Positions 16,968 through 26,905 of a DNA stretch of 64,000 nt are shown in pieces. The notes under the pieces were generated by a model. It made no database searches, had not been told where the DNA came from, and saw only the letters and a program-made list of their open reading frames with translations. This DNA is from Bacillus thuringiensis. Its GTDB lineage: Bacteria > Bacillota > Bacilli > Bacillales > Bacillaceae_G. The stretch lies in NCBI RefSeq assembly GCF_001182785.1, contig NZ_CP012099.1, positions 3,656,501 through 3,720,500 of the forward strand, in the 5' to 3' direction. Positions within the stretch are counted from its first letter, which is position 1, and each line of letters starts with the position of its first letter. Made by a program: the position numbers and the translations under genes.

Positions 16968-19106
16968 TTATTGCTGCTCTTGTTTGTTTTCTTCTTTAGC
17001 AGCTTCTTTTTCTTGCTCTTCTTTTAGCAATACTTTTCTAGATAGATTTACGCGACCTTGCTTGTCAATCTCGATAACTTTAACTGTAATTACATCACCG
17101 ATTTTCACAACGTCTTCTACTTTACCTACACGCTCAAGTGCAAGTTCAGAAATATGAACTAATCCATCTTTACCGCTGAATAATTCAACGAAAGCACCAA
17201 ATTTCTCAACACGCTTCACTTTTCCTTCGTAGATCTCACCTACTTGTACTTCGCGAACGATATCTTCGATAATCTTCTTAGCTTTGTCGTTCATTTCTTG
17301 ATTTATTGATGAAATGAATACTGTACCATCTTGCTCGATGTCAATTTTAACGCCAGTTTCTTCAATAATTTTATTGATTTGTTTACCGCTTGGTCCAATA
17401 ACGTCACGGATTTTATCTGGGTTAATTGTCATTGTAATAATCTTTGGAGCGTAAGCTGATAATTCAGTACGTGGCTCTGCAATAACAGATAACATATGAT
17501 TTAGAATGTGCACACGACCAATTTTCGCTTGTTGTAATGCCTCTTCTAAAATCTCACGTGATAAACCATCGATTTTAATGTCCATTTGCAGTGCAGTTAC
17601 ACCTTGTGCTGTACCTGCTACTTTAAAGTCCATATCACCTAAATGATCTTCCATACCTTGAATATCAGATAAAATTGTGTAATGCTCACCAGATTTAACT
17701 AGACCCATTGCAATACCTGCAACTGGAGCTTTAAGTGGAACACCCGCATCCATCATTGCTAAAGTACTACCACAAATACTTGCTTGTGAAGTAGAACCAT
17801 TTGATTCTAATACTTCAGATACAAGGCGTACTGTGTATGGGAAATCTTTTTCAGATGGAATTACAGGCTCAAGTGCGCGCTCTCCTAGTGCACCGTGACC
17901 AATTTCACGACGACCTGGTCCACGCATCGGTCTTGTTTCACCAACACTAAATGATGGGAAATTGTAATGGTGCATAAAGCGTTTTGATTCTTCTACACCA
18001 AGACCATCTAAAATTTGCACATCGCCTAATGCACCTAATGTACAAATACTTAATGCTTGTGTTTGTCCACGTGTGAATAAACCAGAACCGTGTGTACGAG
18101 ATAAAATACCAACCTCTGATGCTAAAGGACGGATTTCATCACCTTTACGGCCATCTGGGCGAATTTTTTCAACTGTAATAAGACGACGTACTTCTTCTTT
18201 TACAATTTTATATAAAATCTCATTTACTTGTCCTAATGTATCAGCGTCAGCTTCCTCAGCTTCGTAATGCTCAATTACACGCTTTTTCACTTCGTTAATT
18301 GCATCTTCACGTGCATGTTTCTCATGTACTTGAATTGCAGAATGCATATCCTTCTCAGCCATTTCACGTACAGCTTGATTAAGATCAGCGTCAACTTCAT
18401 AAAGTTTCACTTCTGATTTCTCTTTACCTACAGCTTGTACAATCTCTTCTTGGAATGCAATTAAACGTTTAATTTCGTCATGACCAAACATAATTGCTTC
18501 TAACATTGTTTCTTCAGGCACTTGATCTGCTCCTGCTTCAACCATGTTAATCGCATCTTTCGTACCAGCTACAACTAAGTGGATATCACTTTGTTCTTGC
18601 TGTTCTACTGTTGGATTAATAACGAATTCGCCATTAATACGACCAACTGTCGCACCAGCGATTGGACCTTCAAATGGAATATCTGAAATCGATAACGCTA
18701 ATGAAGAACCAAGCATAGCTGCCATTTCAGAAGAACAATCTTGATCAACACTCATTACAATGCTGACAACTTGTACTTCGTTACGGAAACCATCTGCGAA
18801 TAGCGGACGAATTGGACGGTCGATTAAACGACTTGCCAAAATTGCTTTTTCACTTGGACGACCTTCACGCTTAATAAAACCGCCAGGAATTTTTCCGACT
18901 GCATATAAACGCTCTTCATAGTTTACTGTAAGTGGGAAAAAATCTACATTTTTAGCTTCTTTTGATGCAGTTGCTGTAGATAGAACCGCTGTATCGCCAT
19001 ATCTTACTAATACTGCTCCGTTCGCTTGTTTTGCAAGCTGACCAGTTTCAACTGTTAGCTGGCGACCAGCTAAATCTATCGAGAAGACTTGCTTTTCTTG
19101 ACTCAT
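16968..19106 (-). CDS. pnp: Polyribonucleotide nucleotidyltransferase (PNPase)
   Basis: A 712-residue 3-prime to 5-prime phosphorolytic exoribonuclease of the degradosome. Two RNase PH domains (about 1-215 and 315-540; the second has [16 protein letters not shown]) are separated by an alpha-helical domain, followed by a KH domain (about 555-615, [20 protein letters not shown]) and an S1 domain (about 622-690, [20 protein letters not shown]). The tail is Glu/Lys/Gln-rich. Full length for the family. Start follows GAGAGGGG. It lies downstream of rpsO, separated by a terminator, with an extended -10 (TGATATACT, about 19155-19163) as a possible own promoter. The antisense RNA-degradation partner rnjB lies 9 kb further. 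Confidence 0.97.
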   Translation of the reverse strand: MSQEKQVFSIDLAGRQLTVETGQLAKQANGAVLVRYGDTAVLSTATASKEAKNVDFFPLTVNYEERLYAVGKIPGGFIKREGRPSEKAILASRLIDRPIRPLFADGFRNEVQVVSIVMSVDQDCSSEMAAMLGSSLALSISDIPFEGPIAGATVGRINGEFVINPTVEQQEQSDIHLVVAGTKDAINMVEAGADQVPEETMLEAIMFGHDEIKRLIAFQEEIVQAVGKEKSEVKLYEVDADLNQAVREMAEKDMHSAIQVHEKHAREDAINEVKKRVIEHYEAEEADADTLGQVNEILYKIVKEEVRRLITVEKIRPDGRKGDEIRPLASEVGILSRTHGSGLFTRGQTQALSICTLGALGDVQILDGLGVEESKRFMHHYNFPSFSVGETRPMRGPGRREIGHGALGERALEPVIPSEKDFPYTVRLVSEVLESNGSTSQASICGSTLAMMDAGVPLKAPVAGIAMGLVKSGEHYTILSDIQGMEDHLGDMDFKVAGTAQGVTALQMDIKIDGLSREILEEALQQAKIGRVHILNHMLSVIAEPRTELSAYAPKIITMTINPDKIRDVIGPSGKQINKIIEETGVKIDIEQDGTVFISSINQEMNDKAKKIIEDIVREVQVGEIYEGKVKRVEKFGAFVELFSGKDGLVHISELALERVGKVEDVVKIGDVITVKVIEIDKQGRVNLSRKVLLKEEQEKEAAKEENKQEQQ

Positions 19107-19235
19107 TTAAGTACCCCTCTCAATTTAAAGTATTCAATTCTTCTATGTAAATGGATAGTATATCACAATATTCTACCTCTAGTATTGCCTAAAATTAAGT
19201 AAGCTATAAAGCGTAGAAGATATATTTTTACCTAA

Positions 19236-19262
19236 CAAAAAAGCGGGAATATTCCCGCTTCT
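19236..19262 (-). terminator. rpsO terminator
   Basis: A 20-base perfect palindrome (19241-19260) with GC-rich arms, directly after rpsO and followed on the minus strand by a U-run. Confidence 0.88.
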
Positions 19263-19266
19263 TTGA

Positions 19267-19536
19267 CTATCGACGTAAGCCAAGCTTTGTGATTAATTCA
19301 CGGTAACGTGTGATATCGCTATTACGAAGGTAAGTTAGTAAGTTACGACGTTTACCAACCATCTTTAATAGACCACGACGTGAATGATGATCTTTCTTGT
19401 GAGTACGTAAGTGCTCGTTTAGAGTGTTAATTTGCTCCGTTAGGACAGCAATTTGAACCTCTGGAGAACCAGTATCAGTCTCATGAGTTCTAAATTGTGC
19501 AATGATTTCATTTTTACGCTCTTGTGTTAAAGCCAT
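19267..19536 (-). CDS. rpsO: 30S ribosomal protein S15
   Basis: An 89-residue primary binding protein of 16S rRNA, full length, beginning [36 protein letters not shown], the family signature, and ending [18 protein letters not shown] is a strong site before the ATG. It follows ribF by 100 bases, which hold a GC-containing leader hairpin (about 19570-19600), possibly used for S15 autoregulation, and precedes pnp after a terminator. Confidence 0.98.
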
Positions 19537-19565
19537 CCTATTTCACCTCCTATTAATTAAACCCC

Positions 19566-19602
19566 CAATTACCTAGCAAGCGTCGGTGAGTCGCAATGCC
19601 AA
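19566..19602 (-). promoter_or_regulatory. Possible S15 leader hairpin
   Basis: In the 100 bases between ribF and rpsO the minus strand can fold GCATTGCG against CGCTTGC around a 9-base loop, the most GC-rich part of the spacer. S15 represses its own mRNA by binding a leader structure in several Firmicutes. I cannot match it base by base to a known S15 leader. Confidence 0.35.
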
Positions 19603-19636
19603 GCAATGGTTGTCATAAAGTACATAACATAGAATA

Positions 19637-20608
19637 CTACTTTTCATTTGAAAAAGCAAGTATATTCTTTTCGCTCGCAAAATATTCTTGTGCTGTTTTC
19701 TTATCTTTTGCGATTTGTTCAACTAACTCATCAATGCCATTGAATTTCTTCTCTTCTCTTATACGCATATGCCACTCTACTGTAACATTTTGATCGTATA
19801 TATCTTTGTTAAATTCAAATAAGTGCACTTCAATTGATAATTGACGCTCATCTTCTTTAAAAGTCGGTTTATATCCAATATTACATACACCATCGTACCA
19901 TTCATCGTGAACTTTTAATCTCACTGCATAAACACCTACAGGTGGCAATAAATACTCATCACTTAAACCTACATTAGCTGTTGGAAAACCAATTTGACGC
20001 CCACGTTTGTCGCCGTGTATAACTGTTCCCGCTACAGTATAGGCTCTACCTAAAATAGATGGAATTTGTTCCATTTCGCCATTTCGAATTAACTTTCGTA
20101 ATGCTGTAGAACTTACTTTCTCTTCTTGAAATTCAACTTTTTCAATCACAGTCTGTGTAAACTCCCCTCTTGCATGAAATGGTAAAGTCTCCATCTTTCC
20201 TTTTCCTAAACGTCCATATGAATAATCAAACCCTGCTACTACATGCTTTACATTTAAACCAATAATATAATCATCTACAAATTGTTGCGGTAATAACCCT
20301 GCAAATGATTCATCAAATTTAATCACATATAATATATCGATTCCTAAGCTTTCGACTATTTTTTCTTTATCACGCATTGGTGTAATATACTCCACATGCG
20401 CATCCTTTTTCCCTAAAACAACAGATGGGTGAGGATGAAATGTCATAACTGCACTTTTATATCCTCGGTCGTCCGCTATTTTTTTCGCAGTTCGAATTAC
20501 ACATTGATGTCCTAAATGAATGCCATCAAAAAATCCTAATGCCATTACAGTAGGTGGTAATTCTAATTTTTTTTGTTCATGTGGATGAGTTAAATGAATA
20601 AGTTTCAC
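19637..20608 (-). CDS. ribF: Bifunctional riboflavin kinase/FAD synthetase
   Basis: A 323-residue enzyme making FMN and FAD from riboflavin (called RibC in B. subtilis). The N-terminal adenylyltransferase has GFFDGIHLGHQ at residues 25-35 and later LRKLIRNGEM; the C-terminal flavokinase has GDKRGRQIGFPTANVG near 190-205. I place the start at the GTG at 20606-20608 because AAAGGTGA lies 8 bases upstream and the frame upstream of it overlaps the region right after truB without a site. It is 43 bases after truB, in the order infB-rbfA-truB-ribF-rpsO known from bacilli. Confidence 0.95.
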   Translation of the reverse strand: MKLIHLTHPHEQKKLELPPTVMALGFFDGIHLGHQCVIRTAKKIADDRGYKSAVMTFHPHPSVVLGKKDAHVEYITPMRDKEKIVESLGIDILYVIKFDESFAGLLPQQFVDDYIIGLNVKHVVAGFDYSYGRLGKGKMETLPFHARGEFTQTVIEKVEFQEEKVSSTALRKLIRNGEMEQIPSILGRAYTVAGTVIHGDKRGRQIGFPTANVGLSDEYLLPPVGVYAVRLKVHDEWYDGVCNIGYKPTFKEDERQLSIEVHLFEFNKDIYDQNVTVEWHMRIREEKKFNGIDELVEQIAKDKKTAQEYFASEKNILAFSNEK

Positions 20609-20651
20609 GCTTGAATTCACCTTTTTCTGTAATAATCCTTCCAATAATTCA

Positions 20652-21575
20652 TTATAGCTTTAGTTCTTGATTATTCACAAGTACTTTCATCGGCTTTAAC
20701 ATGCCAGGATGTTTCGGATGATGTTCATAAATTGCTAAGCAACGATCATTTTCATCAAACACTGTAATAAATGGTGCTGTTATTTCTAATTCATTCTTTA
20801 AGAACATACCATTCTTGATTTTCTCTGCTTGCTTTTCATCTACAACCATTTTTGGAAACTTACTTAATGCTTCATCAATTGAAATGAAGATAGACTCTAC
20901 TGTTCCATTTTGCACGTTTTCTTCAATTTCTTCAAATGATATGCAATCTTCTAATAAAAATTCACCAGATGCCGTTCTTACAAGGTGAGACATATGTGAT
21001 GGGAAACCAAGTTTCTCCCCGATCATTACCGCTAACGTTCTTACATATGTTCCTTTACTACACGTTACACGGAAACGGAATGAAATATTTTCTCCTTCAA
21101 AAACTTCACGGTCATCAAGTAATACGAATTCATGAATCGTAATTGTACGAACTGGACGTTCCACCTCTTGTCCTGCTCTTGCATATTCATATAATTTTTT
21201 CCCGTTTACTTTTACAGCTGAGAACATTGGTGGCATTTGTTCAATCGTGCCTGTTAATTCAGCTAGTACCTCTTCTACTTCTTTACGTGTAATAACACGG
21301 TTTACATCTTGTTTCTCCACAACTTCACCAGAAGCATCTTCTGTTGTTGTTGAAAACCCTAATGTTACTTCACCTTCATATGTTTTCGTTTCACTTGTTA
21401 AAAATTGTGCAATCTTCGTTGCTCTCCCCACACAAAGTGGTAATACTCCCGTTACATCTGGGTCTAATGTTCCCGTATGACCAATTCTCTTTTCTCGCAA
21501 TACCTTTCTTAATTTAAATACACAATCATGTGATGTCATGCCTTTTGGCTTATGTAATAATACTACACCTTCCAT
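20652..21575 (-). CDS. truB: tRNA pseudouridine-55 synthase
   Basis: A 307-residue enzyme that makes pseudouridine 55 in the T-loop of tRNAs. The catalytic Asp is D38 in GHTGTLDPDVTGVLP; other family motifs are TKTYEGEVTLGFSTTT, FSAVKVNGKKLYEYARAG and CSKGTYVRTLAVMIGEKLG. A C-terminal PUA-like part follows. AGGTGAACATAT precedes the ATG. It lies 86 bases after rbfA. No irregularity. Confidence 0.97.
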   Translation of the reverse strand: MEGVVLLHKPKGMTSHDCVFKLRKVLREKRIGHTGTLDPDVTGVLPLCVGRATKIAQFLTSETKTYEGEVTLGFSTTTEDASGEVVEKQDVNRVITRKEVEEVLAELTGTIEQMPPMFSAVKVNGKKLYEYARAGQEVERPVRTITIHEFVLLDDREVFEGENISFRFRVTCSKGTYVRTLAVMIGEKLGFPSHMSHLVRTASGEFLLEDCISFEEIEENVQNGTVESIFISIDEALSKFPKMVVDEKQAEKIKNGMFLKNELEITAPFITVFDENDRCLAIYEHHPKHPGMLKPMKVLVNNQELKL

Positions 21576-21661
21576 ATATGTTCACCTCATCATAATTCTT
21601 TCGTAGTAAATATCCAAAACTTATTTTGCATTGAAAAAATGGATAGACAAATGTCTATCCA

Positions 21662-22018
21662 TTATTCTTCACGTTTACCGTCTTTATTAATTTCATGTAA
21701 AAGTGTATCAATTCGATGACCATATCCGATAGACTCATCAAACTCAAAGGTAATTTCCGGTGTTTTACGAAGACGAATACGTTGGCCAATTTCTGAACGA
21801 ATAAAGCCTTTTGCCTTCGCTAAACCTTTTAACGTATTTTCTTTCTGTTCTTCGTCACCTAAAACAGAAATATATACTTTGGCAATTTGCAAATCACCAC
21901 TCACTTGTACATCTGTTACTGTAACAAATCCGATACGTGGGTCTTTAATTTTACGACTAATGATGTCGCCTAATTCTTTTTTCATTTGCTCGCCTACACG
22001 GTTTGCACGTAATTTCAT
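21662..22018 (-). CDS. rbfA: 30S ribosome-binding factor A
   Basis: A 118-residue single KH-fold protein needed for 16S rRNA maturation at low temperature. The sequence [48 protein letters not shown] is the family signature. GAGGTGAAGAGTT lies before the ATG. It follows ylxP by 15 bases. Full length. Confidence 0.97.
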
Positions 22019-22033
22019 AACTCTTCACCTCAT

Positions 22034-22315
22034 TCAATACCATTCCAATTGTGTTATCGTACGTTCAATTTCAGGAAATGAATCGATGTACTCCAGTACA
22101 CGATTCATTTCTTTTTCACAGATAACACGATTTGAGGATACGGAGACAATCGCAATTTCTGTACGTTGCCATACATCTTGATGCCCAACTTCAGAAACAG
22201 CTACATTATAGCGCTGTTTCACACGAGTTAGCACTCGTTGCAAAATTGCCCGTTTCTCTTTTAAAGAATGCACATCGTAAATCATACACTCGAATGAGAG
22301 TGAAGCGACAATCAT
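22034..22315 (-). CDS. ylxP: YlxP-like DUF503 protein
   Basis: A 93-residue ferredoxin-fold protein, [59 protein letters not shown], matching the DUF503 family. It is conserved between infB and rbfA in bacilli and has been connected with ribosome assembly, but its molecular role is not settled. Its ATG overlaps the infB TGA (ATGA), so it is coupled to IF2 translation. Confidence 0.93.
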   Translation of the reverse strand: MIVASLSFECMIYDVHSLKEKRAILQRVLTRVKQRYNVAVSEVGHQDVWQRTEIAIVSVSSNRVICEKEMNRVLEYIDSFPEIERTITQLEWY

Positions 22316-24378
22316 CGCTTCACTTCTTCCATAACGTATGCTTCAATGATGTCCCCTTCTTTAAGGTCATTATATCTCTCAATTGTAATACCACACTCAT
22401 AGTTTTGTGCAACTTCTTTTACGTCGTCTTTGAAACGTTTTAACGTATCAAGTTGTCCTTCGAAAATTACGATACCATCGCGGATAATACGAACGCCACT
22501 ATCGCGTGTAATTTTACCGTCAATTACGTAACAACCTGCGATTGTTCCAACTTTTGTTACCTTGAATGTTTGACGAACTTCCGCTTGACCGATTACTTTT
22601 TCTTCGAATTCTGGATCCAGCATACCTTGCATTGCTAATTCAATTTCTTCGATTACTTTGTAGATAATGCGGTGTAAGCGAACATCAACGTTCTCTAATT
22701 CAGCTGTACGCTTCGCGTTCACATCCGGACGTACGTTAAATCCAATTACAATTGCATTAGATGCAGAAGCTAAAATAATATCAGATTCTGTAATCGCACC
22801 TACACCAGTGTGAATGATTTTAACTTTTACGCCTTCAACATCAATTTTACGAAGTGACGCTGCCATCGCTTCAACAGAACCTTGTACGTCTGCTTTTACG
22901 ATTAAGTTGATTTCTTTTACATCGCTCTCTTGGATTTGTTGGAATAAATCTTCAAGGCTTAATTTAGATTTCTCACCACGTTGTGCAACTAACGCTTCTT
23001 GTGCACGTGATTCACCGATTTGACGAGCTTTCTTCTCATCAGCGAATGCCATGAAACGATCTCCAGCCTGTGGTACTTCATTTAAACCTGTAATTTCAAC
23101 AGGAGTTGATGGACCAGCAACTTTTACACGACGACCAATATCACTTACCATTGCACGAACACGCCCGAATGAAGTTCCAACAACGATTGGATCTCCAACT
23201 CGAAGTGTACCGTTTTGAACTAATAATGTCGCGATAGTTCCTTTACCTTTATCAAGCTGTGCTTCAATTACAGTACCCGTTGCATAACGATTTGGGTTTG
23301 CTTTATATTCTTCTACTTCACTTACAAGAAGAATCATCTCTAGCAAGTTGTCAATTCCCTCGCCTTGGATTGCAGAAATTGGTACGAAAATTGTATCTCC
23401 GCCCCAAGCTTCTGGAACTAATTCATATTCTGTTAATTCTTGCATTACACGATCAGGATTCGCCGCTGGTTTATCCATTTTATTCACAGCAACAATAATT
23501 GGTACTCCAGCTGCTTTTGCATGGCTAATCGCTTCAACTGTTTGTGGCATAACACCATCATCAGCTGCAACAACAAGGATTGTAATATCAGTTACTTGCG
23601 CACCACGAGCACGCATCGTTGTAAATGCCGCGTGACCAGGCGTATCTAAGAATGTAATTTTCTTATCATTTACTTCAACTTGGTATGCACCGATATGTTG
23701 AGTAATTCCACCCGCTTCGCCAGCAGTTACTTTTGAATTACGAATAGAGTCAAGTAATGTTGTTTTACCATGGTCAACGTGTCCCATAATCGTAACAACA
23801 GCTGGACGCTCTTTTAAGTTTTCTTCATCATCTTGCTCATCAATGAATGTTTCAAACTCAGTTTCACTTACAACTATTTCTTCTTCTACTTCAATACCGT
23901 AATCAGTAGCAATTAACTCAATTGTATCTTTATCTAAATCTTGGTTAATTGTCGCCATAATTCCTAGCATGAAGAGCTTTTTAATAATTTCAGATGGCTC
24001 TTTGCTTAACTTTTTAGCAAGTTCACCTACTGTAAGGCTTCCAGAGAAAGTAATTTTATCTGGTGTTTCTACTATTTGCGTTTGTTGTCTTCCAGCAAAG
24101 TTATCTTGACGTTTGTCTTCATTTCCTTTGCCTTTTTTCTTTTTCTTGTTGCTGTTCTTTTTACTGCGAACAACTTTCTCTTCTACTTCAAACTCATCTG
24201 CAACAGAAGGTTTTTCCGCTCCAGTGTTATATTCATTATCTAATTTGTTTACTACTTCATCTTCTAACATTGTCATATGATTCGAAACCTCGATATTCAT
24301 CTCTTTAAGTTTTGTCATAAGATCTTTACTTGAGATATTATTTTTTTTTGCATATTCATGTACTCGAATTTTACTCAT
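22312..24378 (-). CDS. infB: Translation initiation factor IF-2
   Basis: A 688-residue GTPase that brings fMet-tRNA to the 30S subunit. The N-terminal domain (about 1-185) has an IF2N module [24 protein letters not shown], a Lys-rich linker (KKKKKGKG near 80) and a second IF2N module. The G domain has GHVDHGKTT near residue 197, DTPGH near 245 and NKMDKP near 300; domains II, III and IV follow. I use the ATG at 24376-24378 with GGGGGTGAAGG upstream; the open frame extends 20 codons further but lacks a site and overlaps ylxQ. It follows ylxQ by 4 bases. Confidence 0.97.
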   Translation of the reverse strand: MSKIRVHEYAKKNNISSKDLMTKLKEMNIEVSNHMTMLEDEVVNKLDNEYNTGAEKPSVADEFEVEEKVVRSKKNSNKKKKKGKGNEDKRQDNFAGRQQTQIVETPDKITFSGSLTVGELAKKLSKEPSEIIKKLFMLGIMATINQDLDKDTIELIATDYGIEVEEEIVVSETEFETFIDEQDDEENLKERPAVVTIMGHVDHGKTTLLDSIRNSKVTAGEAGGITQHIGAYQVEVNDKKITFLDTPGHAAFTTMRARGAQVTDITILVVAADDGVMPQTVEAISHAKAAGVPIIVAVNKMDKPAANPDRVMQELTEYELVPEAWGGDTIFVPISAIQGEGIDNLLEMILLVSEVEEYKANPNRYATGTVIEAQLDKGKGTIATLLVQNGTLRVGDPIVVGTSFGRVRAMVSDIGRRVKVAGPSTPVEITGLNEVPQAGDRFMAFADEKKARQIGESRAQEALVAQRGEKSKLSLEDLFQQIQESDVKEINLIVKADVQGSVEAMAASLRKIDVEGVKVKIIHTGVGAITESDIILASASNAIVIGFNVRPDVNAKRTAELENVDVRLHRIIYKVIEEIELAMQGMLDPEFEEKVIGQAEVRQTFKVTKVGTIAGCYVIDGKITRDSGVRIIRDGIVIFEGQLDTLKRFKDDVKEVAQNYECGITIERYNDLKEGDIIEAYVMEEVKR

Positions 24379-24382
24379 ACCT

Positions 24383-24694
24383 TCACCCCCGGTAATTTGT
24401 ATCGAGCATGCTACGTAGCTTTTTCGCAAAGCCTTCATCTAACACAGCTACAACGACTCGCTCGTCTCTCCCAATCGCATGCCCTAATTGTTGTCGATTT
24501 TCGACTTTTTTCATTGGTACGTTGTAGTACGTCGTTTTATCAGTGATACGTTTAGTAGTGTTCGCTGACGCATCTTCAGAAAGCAATACGAGCTTTGCTT
24601 TACCACTTCGTACTTCCTTTAAAACGAGTTCTTCACCCGAAATGATTTTTCGAGCGCGATTTGCTAGTCCTAAAAACGATTTCCAATCGGACAC
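24383..24694 (-). CDS. ylxQ: L7Ae-family RNA-binding protein YlxQ
   Basis: A 103-residue protein with the L7Ae/L30e fold, [50 protein letters not shown]. Such proteins recognise kink-turn RNA. It is encoded between rnpM and infB in bacilli, where it is also called rplGA. Its start abuts the rnpM stop at 24695, so translation is coupled. Precise target is not known. Confidence 0.93.
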   Translation of the reverse strand: MSDWKSFLGLANRARKIISGEELVLKEVRSGKAKLVLLSEDASANTTKRITDKTTYYNVPMKKVENRQQLGHAIGRDERVVVAVLDEGFAKKLRSMLDTNYRG

Positions 24695-24967
24695 TTATTT
24701 CGACTCCTTCTCAACAAGCTCAAGAAGCTCTTCGTACAGAGAACTGTCGATTTTCGCTTTTAGATGATGTTCCAAAATGTTTTTCTTTTGGGCTTGCATA
24801 ATGCATTCTTTATCTTTTGACAAATATGCACCTCGTCCTGATTTTTTTCCAGATAAATCAATAGACACTTCGCCCTCTTTGGAACGAACAATGCGAACGA
24901 GCTCTCGTTTTGATTTCATCTCTTGCGTCGCGATACATTTTCGTAACGGAACTTTTCGATTGCTCAT
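24695..24967 (-). CDS. rnpM: YlxR/RnpM RNA-binding protein
   Basis: A 90-residue DUF448 protein, MSNRKVPLRKCIATQEMKSKRELVRIVRSKEGEVSIDLSGKKSGRGAYLSKDKECI. The GRGAYL motif is the family signature. B. subtilis YlxR was recently described as an RNase P modulator (RnpM), hence the name. Of several in-frame starts I favour the ATG at 24965-24967, with GAGGTG 6 bases upstream. It lies 11 bases after nusA. Confidence 0.93.
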   Translation of the reverse strand: MSNRKVPLRKCIATQEMKSKRELVRIVRSKEGEVSIDLSGKKSGRGAYLSKDKECIMQAQKKNILEHHLKAKIDSSLYEELLELVEKESK

Positions 24968-24978
24968 ACTCATCACCT

Positions 24979-26085
24979 CTATTCGATTTCGTCTTCAACT
25001 GAATCGAATCCGAATGCGATTACGCTATCTTCTTCTGTTACAATTCCAAGTTGTTTCGCATCAGACTCGCTTTTAATATCGATTTTCCAGCCTGTTAATT
25101 TAGCTGCAAGACGCGCATTTTGTCCACGCTTACCGATAGCTAATGATAGCTGGTGGTCTGGAACCACAACAGTTGTTGCTTTTTCATCTTCATCTACAAG
25201 TACTTTAACAACTTGTGATGGGCTTAAAGCATTTGCAACATATTCAACTGGATCATTTGACCAGCGAACGATGTCAATCTTTTCACCTTTTAGTTCATCT
25301 ACAACACGTTGTACACGTTGTCCTTTCGGTCCTACGCAAGAACCAACTGGATCAACATCAATGTTTTCTGCATGCACAGAGATTTTAGAACGATCTCCTG
25401 CTTCGCGCGCTACAGAGCGAATTTCTACAGTTCCATCATAAATTTCTGGAACTTCCATTTCGAATAAACGTTTTAAAAGACCAGGATGTGTACGTGATAC
25501 GTAAATTTGTGGTCCTTTTGTTGTCTTTTCTACTTTTGTAATAAATACGCGAATACGATCATGTGGCTTATATTGCTCATTTGGCATTTGCTCACTTACA
25601 GGTAATAAAGCTTCTACTTTACCTAAGCTTACGTAGATGAAACGAGCATCTTGGCGTTGTACAATACCAACCATAATGTCTTCTTCACGATCACTAAATT
25701 CTGAGTAAATAACACCACGTTCTGCTTCACGAACTCGTTGTGTTACAACTTGTTTTGCAGTTTGCGCTGCAATACGACCAAAATCTTTTGGCGTTACTTC
25801 AATTTCTAGTACGTCGCCATCTTGGTAGTTTGGATTAATTTGTCTTGCCTCTTCTACAGAGATTTCAAGACGTGGATCAAACACATTATCAACAACGTCC
25901 TTACGTGCTAAAACTTGAATTGTTCCCACTTCTGGGTTAAAGCTCACACGAACGTTTTGTGCTTGGTTAAAATTGCGTTTATAAGCAGAGATTAACGCTG
26001 CTTCAATCGCATCAATAATAATATCTTTACTAATACCTTTTTCTGACTCTAATACGAGCAAAGCATCTAACAACTCAGTGCTCAT
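24979..26085 (-). CDS. nusA: Transcription termination/antitermination factor NusA
   Basis: A 368-residue RNA polymerase-binding factor. The N-terminal domain (about 1-125) is followed by S1 (about 135-200, GVIYSEFSDREEDIMVGIVQRQDARFIYVSLG) and two KH domains (about 230-345, VGPKGQRVQRVVDELKGEKIDIVRW and AIGKRGQNARLAAKLTGWKIDI). The acidic repeats of the E. coli protein are absent, as usual for Gram-positives. AGGGGGATCTTC precedes the ATG. It follows rimP by 17 bases. The operon leader contains a terminator-like hairpin through which NusA could control itself. Confidence 0.97.
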   Translation of the reverse strand: MSTELLDALLVLESEKGISKDIIIDAIEAALISAYKRNFNQAQNVRVSFNPEVGTIQVLARKDVVDNVFDPRLEISVEEARQINPNYQDGDVLEIEVTPKDFGRIAAQTAKQVVTQRVREAERGVIYSEFSDREEDIMVGIVQRQDARFIYVSLGKVEALLPVSEQMPNEQYKPHDRIRVFITKVEKTTKGPQIYVSRTHPGLLKRLFEMEVPEIYDGTVEIRSVAREAGDRSKISVHAENIDVDPVGSCVGPKGQRVQRVVDELKGEKIDIVRWSNDPVEYVANALSPSQVVKVLVDEDEKATTVVVPDHQLSLAIGKRGQNARLAAKLTGWKIDIKSESDAKQLGIVTEEDSVIAFGFDSVEDEIE

Positions 26086-26102
26086 GAAGATCCCCCTTCT
26101 TA

Positions 26103-26573
26103 CTAAAACGTAACAGCAAGTCGCGCATTTGCAACTTTATCCATTGGAATTTGGATTTCTTTTTTACGTGTTTTAATTGTTAATAGTAGTGTAATTGTAG
26201 TACCGTCGTAGGAAAGTAACTTTCCTTCAAACATCTTTTCGCCATCAATCGGCTCATATGTTTTAATTGCCACTTGTTTTCCTACCGCTTGCTGGAAGTC
26301 TTTCTCTTTCTTTAATGGGCGTTCTGCTCCAGGAGATGATACATCCAAAAAGTAAAGGTGAGGAATTGGATCCTCTTTATCTAAAGCTTCGCTTAAACGT
26401 TCACTTACCGCACCGCATTCTTCAATGTCGACTCCCTTTTCAGAATCGATGAATACGCGTAAGAACCAGTCTTGTCCTTCTTTCACATACTCTACATCTA
26501 CAAGTTCAAGATTTAACTCTTCAACGATTGGCTGCGCAAATGCTTCTACAACTTCTGTGACTTTCTTATCCAT
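26103..26573 (-). CDS. rimP: Ribosome maturation factor RimP
   Basis: A 156-residue factor for 30S maturation (YlxS). [65 protein letters not shown] begins with the family's N-terminal alpha/beta domain; the SH3-like C-terminal domain follows residue 90, after [17 protein letters not shown]. The ATG at 26571-26573 has AAGGAGG six bases upstream; the frame runs 18 codons further without a site. First gene of the nusA-infB operon. Confidence 0.96.
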   Translation of the reverse strand: MDKKVTEVVEAFAQPIVEELNLELVDVEYVKEGQDWFLRVFIDSEKGVDIEECGAVSERLSEALDKEDPIPHLYFLDVSSPGAERPLKKEKDFQQAVGKQVAIKTYEPIDGEKMFEGKLLSYDGTTITLLLTIKTRKKEIQIPMDKVANARLAVTF

Positions 26574-26658
26574 AAACAGCCTCCTTCCTGCCGCCATGTA
26601 CCATTTACAAGAAAAGATCCCGTTCATAAGACGGTCTATCTTATTCTTTCTCGTTAGC

Positions 26659-26686
26659 TAACAAAAGCCCCTGCCGTTAAGCAGGG
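26659..26686 (-). promoter_or_regulatory. Terminator-like hairpin in the rimP-nusA leader
   Basis: On the minus strand CCCTGC (26681-26686) pairs with GCAGGG (26669-26674) around TTAACG, followed by GCTTTTGTTAG. The stem is short and the U-run is interrupted, the pattern of an intrinsic terminator that needs NusA help. In B. subtilis the same operon is reported to be autoregulated by a NusA-stimulated terminator in its leader. It lies about 90 bases upstream of rimP. Confidence 0.65.
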
Positions 26687-26760
26687 AATATCTGTCTTAG
26701 TATTACCAAATTTAAGAAGTAAAACTTGTAACAAAATATGTATATACGACAGAAATGTCT

Positions 26761-26793
26761 TTACTATCTACATGAATAAAATGTAGATAGTAA
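26761..26793. repeat. 13-bp perfect inverted repeat upstream of rimP
   Basis: Arms 26761-26773 and 26781-26793 are exact complements with a 7-base spacer, between the polC terminator and the rimP leader hairpin. On neither strand is it followed by a U-run. It could be a dyad operator or a stabilising RNA hairpin. The 26574-26905 stretch otherwise contains only the hairpins listed here and no gene. Confidence 0.7.
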
Positions 26794-26797
26794 CACG

Positions 26798-26818
26798 AAA
26801 GAGTGGGTTTCCCCACTC
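26798..26818 (-). terminator. Probable polC terminator
   Basis: A GAGTGGG/CCCACTC hairpin about 90 bases after polC. On the minus strand the tail is TTTCGTGTTA, a weak U-run; the better run (CTTTTT) is on the plus strand side. Confidence 0.55.
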
Positions 26819-26905
26819 TCTTTTTCACAAAATATACATGACATGGTTATCTCGGTTTATAGTATACCATAGCAAATATTGATTTGCAAAGACTTTTCCT
26901 ACCTA

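Noticed and set aside
26574..26627. N-terminal extension of RimP
   Set aside because: The strong AAGGAGG site lies inside the extension and directs initiation at 26573; the extension does not resemble RimP.
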